Assembly (NCBI GenBank): GCA_022414725.1
Contig: CM039463.1
Coordinates: forward strand, 27,304,003-27,368,002
Direction of reading: 5' to 3'
Source: Microglena sp. YARC
Taxonomy: Eukaryota > Chlorophyta > Chlorophyceae > Chlamydomonadales > Chlamydomonadaceae
DNA length: 64,000 nucleotides
Shown here one piece after another: positions 54,007 through 60,599 of this stretch. Within the stretch, counting starts at the first letter, position 1. Every line of letters begins with the position of its first letter. The notes beneath the pieces are model-generated. The model was not told where the DNA came from. It did not search any database and worked only from the letters and a program-made list of their open reading frames with translations. The position numbers were made by a program, and so were the translations under genes.

Positions 54007-54458
54007 CCACCACCAACATCATCACCATCATCACCACCACCACCACCACGATCATCATCATTTGACTAGCAACGCTGAGAGCATCACCGACTTCTCCCAT
54101 TAGATGCAGAGGCATGTCCACAATTTAAATTTAATTTAAATCCAATTCAAAAAGTGATTTATAACAAAATGTAAAATGCAATTTAAATGTAATTTAAATT
54201 GTATTGAAACTTCTTCGATTATCTTGCAGAGGTATGTCCAAAAAAGTCGAGGAGGCTGCTTGCATTGCCCTGACCGGCATTGACGTGGTCATTGCCCAAG
54301 CTGGCTCAGAAGATGCGGAGCTTGCATGCTCCCTATCTTCGCAAGAACTTCGAGAACTGATGAAGCCTGTGGCATACGACCCTAGATATACTCCCTCCCC
54401 TAAATGGCGTCAACGTCCTGTGTGGCGTGGCACCATTGTCACAAAGCAGCAGCCATGA
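39446..54458 (+). CDS. IPK: Isopentenyl phosphate kinase, spliced gene (exons A-G)
   Basis: IPK phosphorylates isopentenyl phosphate with ATP to give isopentenyl diphosphate, an amino-acid-kinase-fold enzyme feeding isoprenoid synthesis. The recognised exons give the family signatures in order. Exon A has SCIIK..AAITDK and HGAGSYGH. Exon B has [12 protein letters not shown]. Exon C has [17 protein letters not shown] and DDKLGCSII. Exon D has [11 protein letters not shown] and ERVIFL. Exon E has [11 protein letters not shown]. Exon F has EDGSW and DCTGG. Exon G has [22 protein letters not shown] and a WRGTIV end. B-G are GT-AG bounded and join in phase. The start exon and the A-B connection are unresolved. 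Exon-border DNA is copied repeatedly into introns. Assignment is strong; expression and a fully intact frame are not proved. Confidence 0.85.
39720..40170. repeat. ~60-105-bp tandem repeat in the A-B intron
   Basis: ATACAGACCAGGTGGGTGTG recurs about six times, with GTGAAAGGGT and GGGTGGGG filler. It carries a good donor-like CAG|GTGGGT in each unit, so it may derive from the end of exon A. It ends in a G-run at ~40150-40168. Confidence 0.85.
40467..40515 (+). CDS. IPK: IPK exon B
   Basis: Acceptor TTACATTGGCAG| and donor GGAAG|GTGAGT bound 49 nt. It starts at the third codon position and ends after one base. It encodes [16 protein letters not shown], matching the helix after the N-terminal substrate loop in IPK. 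Confidence 0.85.
40638..41410 (+). pseudogene. Four partial copies of IPK exon C start
   Basis: Copies at ~40638-40707, 40858-40938, 41211-41276 and 41352-41410 repeat the acceptor (TGCTGCAG) and the codons for [20 protein letters not shown] with different damage: a lost acceptor, an AT-rich insertion in the second, an in-frame TAG/TAA in the third, and truncation after SN in the fourth. A shared upstream block (GCACTGCATGC, CTTCTAATCTTGACCCT) shows that intron and exon were copied together. Confidence 0.85.
41594..41771 (+). CDS. IPK: IPK exon C
   Basis: Acceptor GTGCTGCAG| and donor ATCAG|GTAATG bound 178 nt. It reads [39 protein letters not shown] and [19 protein letters not shown]. This covers the central amino-acid-kinase core, including the conserved GxxPVxxGD-like and D-x-LGC-x-I stretches. 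It joins exon B to form Ala (G|CT) and exon D to form Ser (AG|T). Confidence 0.9.
41772..43050. repeat. (GGTA)n/(GGTT)n/(GGCA)n tract, 1.2 kb
   Basis: GGTAGGTAGGTAGTGGGGTT units of ~28-36 bp in the first half. They grade into pure GGTA, GGCA and GGTT blocks after 42460. It fills the 5' part of the C-D intron. Early units repeat the sequence just after the donor (GTCAGGTAATG-TC-GT at 41767, 41834 and 41939), so the array seems to grow from the exon C 3' border. Confidence 0.95.
43200..43670. repeat. ~98-bp tandem repeat (AATGCCAACTGGG-ACAGTAATTGTTT)
   Basis: Built from ~35-bp subunits AAATGCCAACTGGGTACAGT, AATTGTTTATATCT and a variant with ATGGCGCAGTAAGTTTTTAC. Three to four higher-order copies lie in the C-D intron. 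Confidence 0.9.
43745..44560. repeat. ~110-130-bp tandem repeat with (CCCCCA)n filler
   Basis: GGAGGCCCTACCTACCCAAA, TCACTACCTTGAGCCCACTC and CAAATAGCC recur about seven times, separated by CCCACCC tracts of variable length. An R3 fragment starts the array (~43750). Confidence 0.92.
44561..44965 (+). repeat. Diverged array end and R3 copies
   Basis: AAATC-CTAATTGCTTTCAGAA and AATCTCTGATTGCTACCAGAA mark two ~130-bp units. R3 copies (GGCCCCAGTGCAAGCAAACG, CCTCACGCCTCG) follow at ~44785-44846 and 44893-44955. Confidence 0.7.
45030..45645 (+). pseudogene. Six partial copies of IPK exon D start, ~120-bp period
   Basis: The acceptor and first ~24 bases of exon D (CTCTTTTCAG|TGGCGATACC, ATTGTGCGATATTTA) recur near 45037, 45159, 45243, 45375, 45498 and 45619. 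They are embedded in ATTGCGATTATATTCACC, AAATGCGCTGATCCC, TAAATCACC intron sequence. Some keep a perfect acceptor (45159, 45498, 45619). Exonic parts mostly run into stops or lose GT donors. Confidence 0.88.
45739..45799 (+). CDS. IPK: IPK exon D
   Basis: Acceptor CTTTTCAG| and donor TTCCTG|GTGAGA bound 61 nt that encode [20 protein letters not shown] after completing Ser from exon C. SGDxIVxxLA is an IPK motif contacting the nucleotide region. It is the seventh and only complete copy in its array. Confidence 0.9.
45800..46030. repeat. Duplicate of exon D end plus R2 copy
   Basis: 45964-45990 repeats CATCCGGAGCGCGTCATCTT and the donor region from 45777-45805. Between them is an R2 copy (45870-45963: TTACATGGTTCTTCAGCCAA, CTCTGGGCTGCTCACCGTCT). 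The 3' end of exon D was therefore also duplicated. Confidence 0.8.
46031..46790 (-). mobile_element. Tandem antisense SINE-tail fragments and R2 copy
   Basis: ATAACGCCTGGTGGGGCGTG, GTATTAAGGGAGCCCTGCCT and ACGGCGGTAGAGA-C-GTGAG (antisense to the 3' part of the tRNA-SINE) recur four times with ~120-160-bp spacing, separated by G-runs. It ends with an R2 copy (46678-46780). Confidence 0.75.
46791..47240. other. Intron D-E sequence, GATATC-rich dispersed repeat
   Basis: 46898-47000 (GTTGGCAAGTACGATATCAT and ATATCA words) resembles 52505-52580 and the AT-rich 39120-39260 stretch. The rest shows no coding signal. Confidence 0.5.
47285..47745. repeat. 18/36-bp tandem repeat in the D-E intron
   Basis: About 25 copies of an 18-bp word (GTTGCACTTGTCACACCT and GTTGTACCTGTTACACAT variants) form 36-bp pairs. 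A period divisible by 3 keeps several frames open ([11 protein letters not shown] or [12 protein letters not shown]). These are artefacts, not proteins. Confidence 0.95.
47752..47801 (+). pseudogene. Upstream decoy copy of IPK exon E
   Basis: It has the same acceptor (TTGGCCTGCAG|) and first codons (TNVPGVY) as exon E, then diverges to [10 protein letters not shown] and a stop. The only GT nearby (AAA|GTAAAA) is in the wrong phase for exon F, so inclusion would break the protein. Confidence 0.7.
47818..48175 (+). repeat. R1 element and (ACAT)n-containing duplicates
   Basis: A plus-oriented R1 (47818-47945) ends CTACCCCTGGACTGTTACAT and runs into (ACAT)n. That junction plus GGTGGTCGTGGTGGTGG is repeated at 48020-48105 and 48130-48172. 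Orientation and tail suggest a SINE-like retroposon with a tetranucleotide tail. Confidence 0.8.
48274..48349 (+). CDS. IPK: IPK exon E
   Basis: Acceptor TGGCCTGCAG| and donor GTGAAAG|GTAATC bound 76 nt: [20 protein letters not shown], then TIYVK. T-[DN]-V-x-GVYDRPP is the classic IPK loop after the VIFL strand. It joins exon D in phase 0 and exon F in phase 1. Confidence 0.9.
48350..49700 (+). pseudogene. Tandem exon E copies with (GGT)n introns
   Basis: Nearly complete copies at 48669-48741 ([19 protein letters not shown]) and ~49169-49244 ([19 protein letters not shown]) keep the frame and a good GTAA donor. The acceptor GCCTGCAG|ACC has become CAGTGGCTCC, which is out of phase. Shorter 3' pieces lie at ~49432-49469 and ~49655-49686. 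Between them are GGTGGTGTGG tracts (48360-48630, 48750-49125) and a ~220-bp G-rich duplication (49245-49655). Confidence 0.85.
49726..50560. repeat. 33-bp minisatellite and exon G-derived pieces
   Basis: About ten copies of GGTGTACTGCTTGTCTTC, TACTGGTCTACGGCT (33 bp) at 49785-50115. On either side are pieces of the exon G end (CACTGTCACAAAGCAGCAGC and ATGATGATGAAATAGAG) at 49735, 50180, 50305 and 50432, and at 50205-50260 a degenerate exon G interior (GCTTGCATGCTCCCTC, TTTGCAAGAACTTC). ORFs across it are artefacts. Confidence 0.85.
50690..52058 (+). pseudogene. About twelve partial copies of IPK exon F start
   Basis: A ~105-120-bp unit (TTTACCCTCCGACCAATCTC, TCCACTGTGCAG|AGGATGG, CAGCTGGTATGCTGG, AAGCGCCGACAA) is repeated with starts near 50710, 50828, 50935, 51046, 51157, 51262, 51365, 51475, 51580, 51690, 51805 and 51925. 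Several keep the perfect acceptor and the codons [12 protein letters not shown], but the 3' half and donor of exon F are missing. Confidence 0.9.
52059..52137 (+). CDS. IPK: IPK exon F
   Basis: Acceptor CCACTGTGCAG| and donor CACTGG|GTAAGA bound 79 nt encoding [17 protein letters not shown], then MVCDSNDCT and two bases of Gly. DCTGG joins exon G to give the conserved D-x-TGGM motif. It is the last and only complete copy of its array. Confidence 0.88.
52138..52500. repeat. Duplicated exon F end and R2 copy
   Basis: 52190-52226 repeats AGATGGTCTGTGACTCC-AT, GATTGCACTGG and following intron, but the donor is TGG|ATAAGA (GT changed to AT). 52235-52350 is an R2 copy. The duplicated part is again an exon-intron border. 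Confidence 0.75.
52501..52850. repeat. GATATC-rich repeat and (AATAG)n microsatellite
   Basis: 52505-52580 is the GTCAAGTACGATATCGTGGA family member. 52575-52640 is (AATAG)n. 52770-52800 shares GATATGCCGGTCCCTA with 39399-39415. Confidence 0.65.
52850..53195. repeat. Tandem repeat with long G-runs
   Basis: GACAAGCTCCACAGCATC and GGCTTCCCTA recur about eight times, separated by G-runs of up to about 34 bases. Strong G-quadruplex potential on the plus strand in the F-G intron. Confidence 0.93.
53290..53480. repeat. (CCCGA)n/(CCCAA)n array
   Basis: AACAAAACAAAAC, then CCCGA and CCCAA pentamers. Plus-strand ORFs (NPTRPDP) are artefacts. Confidence 0.95.
53643..54060. repeat. (TGTA)n and (CAT)n microsatellites
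   Basis: (TATG)n at 53645-53705, and (CAT)n/(CAC)n at 53898-54060 giving poly-His or poly-Met ORFs. Between them, ~53840-53890 is an R2-like edge (CCAAGCCACGGGCACATTAA). 54108-54122 repeats the start of exon G (GCAGAGGCATGTCCA) before it, with the same flanking AATTTAAATTTAATT-like words. Confidence 0.85.
54230..54458 (+). CDS. IPK: IPK exon G (terminal exon)
   Basis: Acceptor TATCTTGCAG| completes Gly and gives [57 protein letters not shown] and a [11 protein letters not shown] end, with TGA at 54456-54458. The TGGM-x-KVEEA and VxIAxAGSE motifs and a C-terminal W-x-GT-x-I agree with the IPK family. The final 30 bases and the 3' flank are the seed of the downstream minisatellite. Confidence 0.88.
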
Positions 54459-54580
54459 TTTTTATTTTTAGTTGTGAAAGGACTTTCCCCCCAGGAGGTG
54501 GGTCTCCCGACACAAACCAGCAAAACAGAGGATTCAGTTCGAATGGCGTTGCCACTCCTACAACTACACTCATCTTATTT
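54459..54580. other. 3' flank of IPK
   Basis: Begins in the last repeated segment (GCAGCAGCCATGAT). 54477-54530 shares TGAAAGGACTTTC-CCC and CAGGAGGTGGGTCTCC-GAC with 40565-40620 in intron B-C, so it is a dispersed repeat. No clear polyadenylation signal can be chosen among the repeats. Confidence 0.5.
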
Positions 54581-54584
54581 TATG

Positions 54585-55680
54585 ATGATGAAATAGAGGA
54601 CTCATGCATACTGTGGCAGCGGACGGTCGCCTATCCCCTCCATAGTGTGGCACCAATGTCACAAAGCAGCAGGCATGATGATGAAATAGAGGACTCGTGA
54701 ACGCTGTGGCAGATGACGGTATCTCATCCCCTGCATGATGAGGCTCCATTGTCACAAAGCAGCAGCCATGATGATGAAATAGAGGACTCACGAATACTGT
54801 GGCAGCGGACGGTCGCCCATCCCCTCCATGGTGTGGCACCGATGTCACAAAGCAGCAGCCATGATGAAGAAATAGAGGACTCCTCAATACTGTGGCAGCG
54901 GACGGTCGCCCATCCCCTCCATGGTGTGGCACCAATGTCACAAAGAAGCAGCCATGATGAAGAAATAGAGGACTCCTCAATACTGTGGCAGCGGACGGTC
55001 GCCCATCCCCTGCATGGCGTGGCACCATTGTCACAAAGCAGCAGCCATGATGATGACATGGAGTACTCGTGAATACTGTGGCAGAAGAGGGTAGCCCACC
55101 CGCTGCATGGCGAGGCACCACTGTCACAAAGCAGCAGCCATGATGATGACATAGAGGACTCATGCATACTGTGGCAGAAGAGGATAGCCCATGCATGGCG
55201 TGGCACCATTGTCACAAAGCAGCAGCCATGATGATGACATAGAGGACTCATGCATACTGTGGCAGAAGAGGATAGCCCATGCATGGCGTGGCACCATTGT
55301 CACAAAGCAGCAGCCATGATGATGACATAGAGGACTCATGCATACTGTGGCAGAAGAGGGTAGCCCATGCATGGCGTGGCACCATTGTCACAAAGCAGCA
55401 GCCATGATGATGACATAGAGGACTCGTCAATACTGTGGCAGAAGAGGGTAGCCCATGCATGGCGTGGCACCATTGTCACAAAGCAGCAGCCATGATGATG
55501 ACATAGAGGACTCGTCAATACTGTGGCAGAAGAGGGTAGCCCATGCATGGCGTGGCACCATTGTCACAAAGCAGCAGCCATGATGATGACATGGAGTACT
55601 CGTGAATACTGTGGCAGAAGACAGTAGCCCACCCGCTGCATGGCGAGGCACCATTGTTGCAAAGCAGCAGCCTTAACAAT
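54585..55680. repeat. 88-bp minisatellite derived from IPK exon G end, ~12 copies
   Basis: The unit contains TGGCGTGGCACCATTGTCAC, AAAGCAGCAGCCATGATGAT, GACATAGAGGACTC and TACTGTGGCAGAAGAGG. Its first part is the last coding segment of IPK with the TGA stop. Copies at 55160-55560 are nearly identical to one another (recent homogenisation). Minus-strand ORFs of up to 208 codons across it are artefacts. Confidence 0.93.
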
Positions 55681-56455
55681 GCACATTTGAGGGGTCCACT
55701 GCTGGTCTACATCTTGTCTACGGCTGGTATACATCTGGTCTACGGCACCTTTTTATTGGGCTTATAAGGGTAAATTCTGGGTGGAAAGGGGGAATGGCGA
55801 GGCACCATTGTTATAAAGTGGCAGCCATGACACTGCACATTTGGAGGGTCTACTGCTGGTCTTCAGCTGGTCTACAGCACCTTTTTATTTGGCTTATAAT
55901 GTTACTTTCTGTAGACGTCACTGTCGGTGCATCTGTTGACAGTAGTGTTGAGATAACACTAATAGCAGAAGAGCGATTGATAAGAAGATCTAATGCGTAC
56001 TGCATAGTACTGCATAGTGGCGCACAGGCCATAGCTGGCACAGGCGCCTGTCGGCAGGCGGCACATGTCCATGATGGGACTCAGTCCAGTGCGTACTCTG
56101 CCTACTCTAGAGATGACATAAAGTCAAACTATAACAATTAAGGGAGCATTCTGGGTGGGAAGGGGGAATGGCGTTGCACCATTGTCACAAATCAGCAGCC
56201 ATGACAAAGCACATTTGGGGGGTCTACTGATGGTCTACGGCACCTTTTTACTTGGCTTATAAGATAGCATTCTGGGTGGGAATCTTGGAAGGGGCACCAT
56301 TGGCAGACATTATGATTAAATAGAGGAGGCTGCTTGCATGCTCCCTATCTTTGCAAGAACTTCGATAAATCGTGAATACTGTGTCATAAGCCGGTAGCTC
56401 ATCGTCTGCATGGCATGGCACCATTGTCTCAAAGCGGCAGCCATGGCGATGAAAT
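55681..56455. repeat. Diverged exon G-derived repeats and older insert
   Basis: CACCATTGT-A-AAAG-GGCAGCCATGA pieces lie at 55800, 56170 and 56425, with GGCTTATAAGGGT and GGGTGGGAAGGGGGAATGGC. 56318-56360 is a degenerate exon G interior (GAGGCTGCTTGCATGCTCCC, TATCTTTGCAAGAACTTCGA). ~55905-56140 interrupts the pattern and is weakly similar to ~2590-2680. Confidence 0.75.
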
Positions 56456-56489
56456 ATTTAAGCATCATAGATTATAAATAAGCCATGTG

Positions 56490-56780
56490 TGTACAGTCCA
56501 GGGGTAGCCAAGTAGGCGAATAACCAAGATCACCACCAGATTATCAGTAGGGGCTGTATAGACAAGCACTCTATGACCTGGTCCCCTAATAATCATGAGA
56601 ACCCGATGGAGGACCTGAGATCTACAAATATCATTTAACCAGCCATGATGATGAAGTGATCTGGACAAGTTCAAACCATCTAATCCGCTTAATGTGCTCC
56701 ACTGCTCCCTGGTTTCCGTGGGTGTCACATGGGGGGACTTGGAATTGGCAGCTGGTGAGCACTGAGAAGCAGTGTTGTTA
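56490..56780 (-). repeat. R1 fragment and R2 copy
   Basis: 56494-56520 is the GTCCAGGGGTAGCCAA end of R1. 56685-56770 is an R2 copy (TAATCCGCTTAATGTGCTCC, CTGGTTTCCGTGGGTGTCAC). Confidence 0.65.
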
Positions 56781-56819
56781 AGGATCACATGGATGCCTCT
56801 AGCCCCTAGCCTGTAGCAA

Positions 56820-57000
56820 ATAGCACTAAGTAGCAGAGTCGGGGGGGGCGATTCCCCCTACAGTCGCCCTGAGTGTTGCACGTCGTTGTCAACCGCGATG
56901 GTAGCTTGTCCAGTTGAGGTAGAAGACCGCTCTCTACCCGCGTGTGACGGGTTCTCTTAATACCACGCCCCACCAGGCGTTGTCATTACCTTTTTTAATG
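56820..57000 (+). mobile_element. tRNA-derived SINE, 5'-truncated copy
   Basis: Keeps the B-box stem (CGGGGGGGGCGATTCCCCC), then GTTGTCAACCGCGATGGTAG, CTTGTCCAGTTGAGGTAGAA and CCACGCCCCACCAGGCGTTG. The A-box side is missing. It ends in CATTACCTTTTTT. Confidence 0.75.
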
Positions 57001-57044
57001 TGTATGGCTTTAAGCTACACATGCTTACTCCGCCCGCAGACGGC

Positions 57045-57299
57045 GACCGGCCTGGGGGCTGATATACCATGGAACCAGACGAAGCCAAAGCCTTTATTGA
57101 GGGCCGATATACCATGGAACCAGACGAAGCCAAAGCCTTTATATATTGGGGTCCGATATACCATGGAACCAGACGAAGCCAAAGCCTTTATTGAGGTCTG
57201 ATATACCATGGAACCAGACGAAGCCAAAGCCTTTATTGAGGGCCGATATACGATGGAACCAGACGAAGCCAAAGCCTTTTTTGAGGGCTGATATATATA
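57045..57299. repeat. 45-bp minisatellite, left part (interrupted by LINE)
   Basis: The unit GGGCTGATATACCATGGAAC, CAGACGAAGCCAAAGCC, TTTATTGA is repeated five times. The same array resumes at 58185 after the LINE. The first unit follows R2-like sequence (GACGGCGACCGGCCTGGG). Confidence 0.93.
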
Positions 57300-58188
57300 C
57301 CTCAACATTTTGGAGGCTGTCGATGTCGAAGGTATTATGTCTGAAGTTTTTGAGCCATGGAGGTTTAAGTACCCAAGTGACACCAATGCAGTCAGAGACA
57401 TCCCTGATGAGAGAAGGGTTGGCTTTAAACGCCTCCGATACCAGAAATGGTTAGCAGCCAACAGCAATGATGAGAATGGCTTGATTCCCTTTACATCTGC
57501 CTTACATAAGCAGGATCAGATTCGTTCTATAGCACAGTTTAGAATGGGTTCCCATTGGCTGAACACAGAAAGAATGAGAGTGGTGGATAGAGCACACATC
57601 CCTCGTTCAATGCGACACTGTCAAATGTGTGGGTTCCTAAAACCTGAGGATGAAATGCATATGTTTGAGTGCCCTTTTTATAATGATATTCGCCTCCGCT
57701 ACCAGAAGCTGTTTACAGATATTTATAGGCATGTCCATGAGGATACCGACTTAACCGTATGGAATGTGGAATTCTGCGATTCCACATTCAGAACCTTTAT
57801 GAATGGAAATGGCACTAAGACTTTCTGGAGCAACCTAGCCGACTATCTTTCTACTTGTAGAAGAGCAAGACAGGAAGCCCTGGACTGCTTAGTGGCACCG
57901 TAATTTATTATCCCTTTTCTTTCTTTTCTTCTTGTGACTTCTCATTTGTTAGCTTCTTACCTCCGCCACTGTAAGTGGTTGAGATCTGGGTCCGGCTCTA
58001 GGGGGTTTAATACCTACGCCACCAAAACGGTGGTTGGGAGCTTGGTTTGTTTGTCCTCGACACACCCCTGATGTAATGGGGTTTTTTGCTTTGTGGGTGC
58101 TTTTTCTTTTTGTTTAAAGCACAGAGTCTCATACACCCTCGCGGTGTCAAGTAGACTTTAACATGTAATGTAATGTAATGTAATACCA
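57300..58188 (+). mobile_element. LINE 3' end, copy 1 (5'-truncated)
   Basis: About 890 bp nearly identical to 59715-60597. It holds the last ~200 codons of a LINE ORF2-type protein (LNILEAVDVEGIMSEVFEPW, through a Cys-Cys-His-Cys cluster CQMCGFLKPEDEMHMFEC, to ALDCLVAP*, stop 57901-57903). A ~285-bp 3' UTR follows, with a (TGTAA)n tail. Reverse transcriptase and endonuclease domains are absent, so this is a dead-on-arrival insertion. It lies inside a 45-bp minisatellite. Confidence 0.88.
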
Positions 58189-58625
58189 TGGAACCAGACG
58201 AAGCCAAAGCCTTTTTTGAGGGCCGATATACCATGGAACCAGACGAAGCCAAAGCCTTTATTGAGGTCTGATTTACCATGGAACCAGACGAAGCCAAAGC
58301 CTTTATTGAGGGCCGACATACCATGGAACCAGACGAAGCCAAAGCCTTTATTGAGGGCTGATATACCATGTAATCAGCCGAAGCCAAAGTCGTTTTTGAG
58401 GGCTGATATACCATGTAACCAGACGAAGCCAAAGCTTTTTTGAGGGCTGATATACCATGTAATCAGACGAAGCCAAAGTCGTTCTTGAGGGCTGGTATAC
58501 CATGTAACCAGATGAAGCCAAAGCCTTTATTGAGGGCTGATATAACTATGTAATCAGAGAAAGCCAAAGCCTTTACTGAGGGCATATATTCTATGTAACC
58601 AGACGAAACCAAAGCCAAGGCCTTT
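58185..58625. repeat. 45-bp minisatellite, right part
   Basis: About nine further units (ACCATGGAACCAGACGAAGC, CAAAGCCTTTATTGAGGGC), more diverged towards 58600 (ATGTAATCAGACGAAGCC variants). Confidence 0.93.
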
Positions 58626-58659
58626 TGTGTTTGCCATTCGACTATTGTTTTCGTTTGTT

Positions 58660-58945
58660 TTTAAATTTCTCCTCCTCCCCCTCCTCCTCCTGCTCCTCCT
58701 CCTCCTCTTCGTCCTCGTCCTCCTCTTCATCCTCGTCCTCCTCCTCCTCGTCCTCCAGCCTCTGTTGCTCCCCCGACCTCTCTATCTCCAGCTCAGCTTG
58801 CCGTCCAGAGGGATCAGTGACCCAGTTCCTGACAGCAGGGTTGAATGGGGTTGGTTAGGATTGGTTGAGTTGGTTGGGGTTATTGGAGGGATAAGTGATC
58901 CAGTTCCTAACAGCACTGTTGGATGTGTTTGGTTGGAGTTGGTTA
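58660..58945. repeat. (CTC)n tract and left part of a GGTT-rich minisatellite
   Basis: CTCCTCCTCC/TCGTCC at 58665-58765. From 58810, GATCAGTGA-CCAGTTCCTGA, CAGCAGGGTTG and GGTTGG-type units match those at 60600-61350, showing that the LINE at 58946-60597 split this array. Confidence 0.88.
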
Positions 58946-60597
58946 GGGTTGGTTAGAGCTGAGCTTAGGGGAAAGATTCTGCAATTGTTACTTTATGCTG
59001 ATGACCTAGCTATAATGGCAGAATCCCCGGCAGATATGCAAGCGATGCTTAACTGCCTGAGATATTTCTGCGAGGCTACTAAGATGGCTGTGAATATAAA
59101 GAAAACTGAGATTGTCGTTTTCAACAAGCAATTCTGTGATGAGGCCCGTATGGATCCTGATTACAAATTTGTCTATGATGGAGCACAGCTTTCTACAAAG
59201 TTATCTTTTATCTACCTGGGATCCCTCTTTGTGGATGGTGACTCAAGCAATCGTGCAAAAGCTGCTTTTTCTAGGATGCTCGCTAAGGCCCAAAAGGCTC
59301 ACCACATGCTCCGTAGGCGATGCCATACTATGGAGATATACAATATTGATATTCTCACCCACCTGTTTGATTCTCTTGTTCAACCTATCCTGAATTTTGG
59401 CTGTGAGGTGTGGGCTCCTTCTATTCTGAACAACACTTATCTCAAATGACCATGCTTGTGAGAAATGGCATAGAGGTATACTTAAACAAATGTTGGGTGT
59501 TTGCCAATCTACTACATCTAATATTATCATGGAAGAGTTGGGTAGAACCCCGTTGTGTTTTGCTTGGCTTAAACAAGCTTTGCGCTTCTGGAACAAGACC
59601 ATAGATAAAGAACCTGAGGATCTCATTAGAATGGCTCTTGAGGAATCTTTTGATTCCAACATTGGCTGGGTTCATGACTTACGTTGTGCTCTCCACAAGC
59701 TAGGATCCAGTGAAAACCTCAACATTTTGGAGGCTGTCGATGTCGAAGGTATTATGTCTGAAGTTTTTGAGTCATGGAGGTTTAAGTACCCAAGTGACAC
59801 CAATGAAGTCAGAGACATCCCTGATGAGAGAAGGGTTGGCTTTAAACGCCTCCGATACCAGAAATGGTTCGCAGCCAACAGCAATGATGAGAATGGCTTG
59901 ATTCCCTTTACATCTGCCTTACATAAGCAGGATCAGATTCGTTCTATAGCACAGTTTAGAATGGGTTCCCATTGGCTGAACACAGAAAGAATGAGGGTGG
60001 TGGATAGAGCACACATCCCTCGTTCAATGAGACACTGTCAAATGTGTGGGTTCCAAAAACCTGAGGATGAAATGCATATGTTTGAGTGCCCTTTTTATAA
60101 TGATATTCACCTCCGCTACCAGAAGCTGTTTACAGATATTTATAGGCATGTCCATGAGGATACCGACTTAACCGTATGGAATGTGGAATTCTGCGATTCC
60201 ACATTCAGAACCTTTATGAATGGAAATGGCACTAAGACTTTCTGGAGCAACCTAGCCGACTATCTTTCTACTTGTAGAAGAGCAAGACAGGAAGCCCTGG
60301 ACTGCTTAGTGGCACCGTAATTTATTATCCCTTTTCTTTCTTTTCTTCTTGTGACTTCTCATTTGTTAGCTTCTTACCTCCGCCACTGTAAGTGGTTGAG
60401 ATCTGGGTCCGGCTCTAGGGGGTTTAATACCTACGCCACCAAAACGGTGATTAGGAGCTTGGTTTGTTTGTCCTCGACACACCCCTGATGTAATGGGGTT
60501 TTTTGCTTTGTGGGTGCTTTTTCTTTTTGTTTAAAGCACAGAGTCTCATACACCCTCGCGGTGTCAAGTAGACTTTAACATGTAATGTAATGTAAGA
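58946..60597 (+). mobile_element. LINE 3' part, copy 2, with reverse-transcriptase remnant
   Basis: Begins abruptly inside the RT domain. ELRGKILQLLLYADDLAIMA contains the catalytic YADD of motif C, followed by AVNIKKTEIVVF, FIYLGSLF, and helical thumb sequence to VQPILNFGCEVWAP. Near 59447 the frame shifts by one base (stop TGA at 59447-59449) and continues as a second ORF to ALDCLVAP* (60318-60320), with the CCHC cluster CQMCGFQKPEDEMHMFEC at ~60038-60091. A 3' UTR and (TGTAA)n tail follow. It is non-LTR, 5'-truncated and frameshifted; the clade is not assigned. Confidence 0.9.
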
Positions 60598-60599
60598 GG

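Noticed and set aside
54570..55284. Minus-strand ORFs of 186-208 codons rich in [11 protein letters not shown] or [11 protein letters not shown]
   Set aside because: They are antisense translations of the 88-bp minisatellite derived from IPK exon G, and frame openness follows from the repeat.
58625..58858. Serine- or leucine-repeat protein
   Set aside because: Translation of a (CTC)n tract running into the GGTTGG minisatellite.
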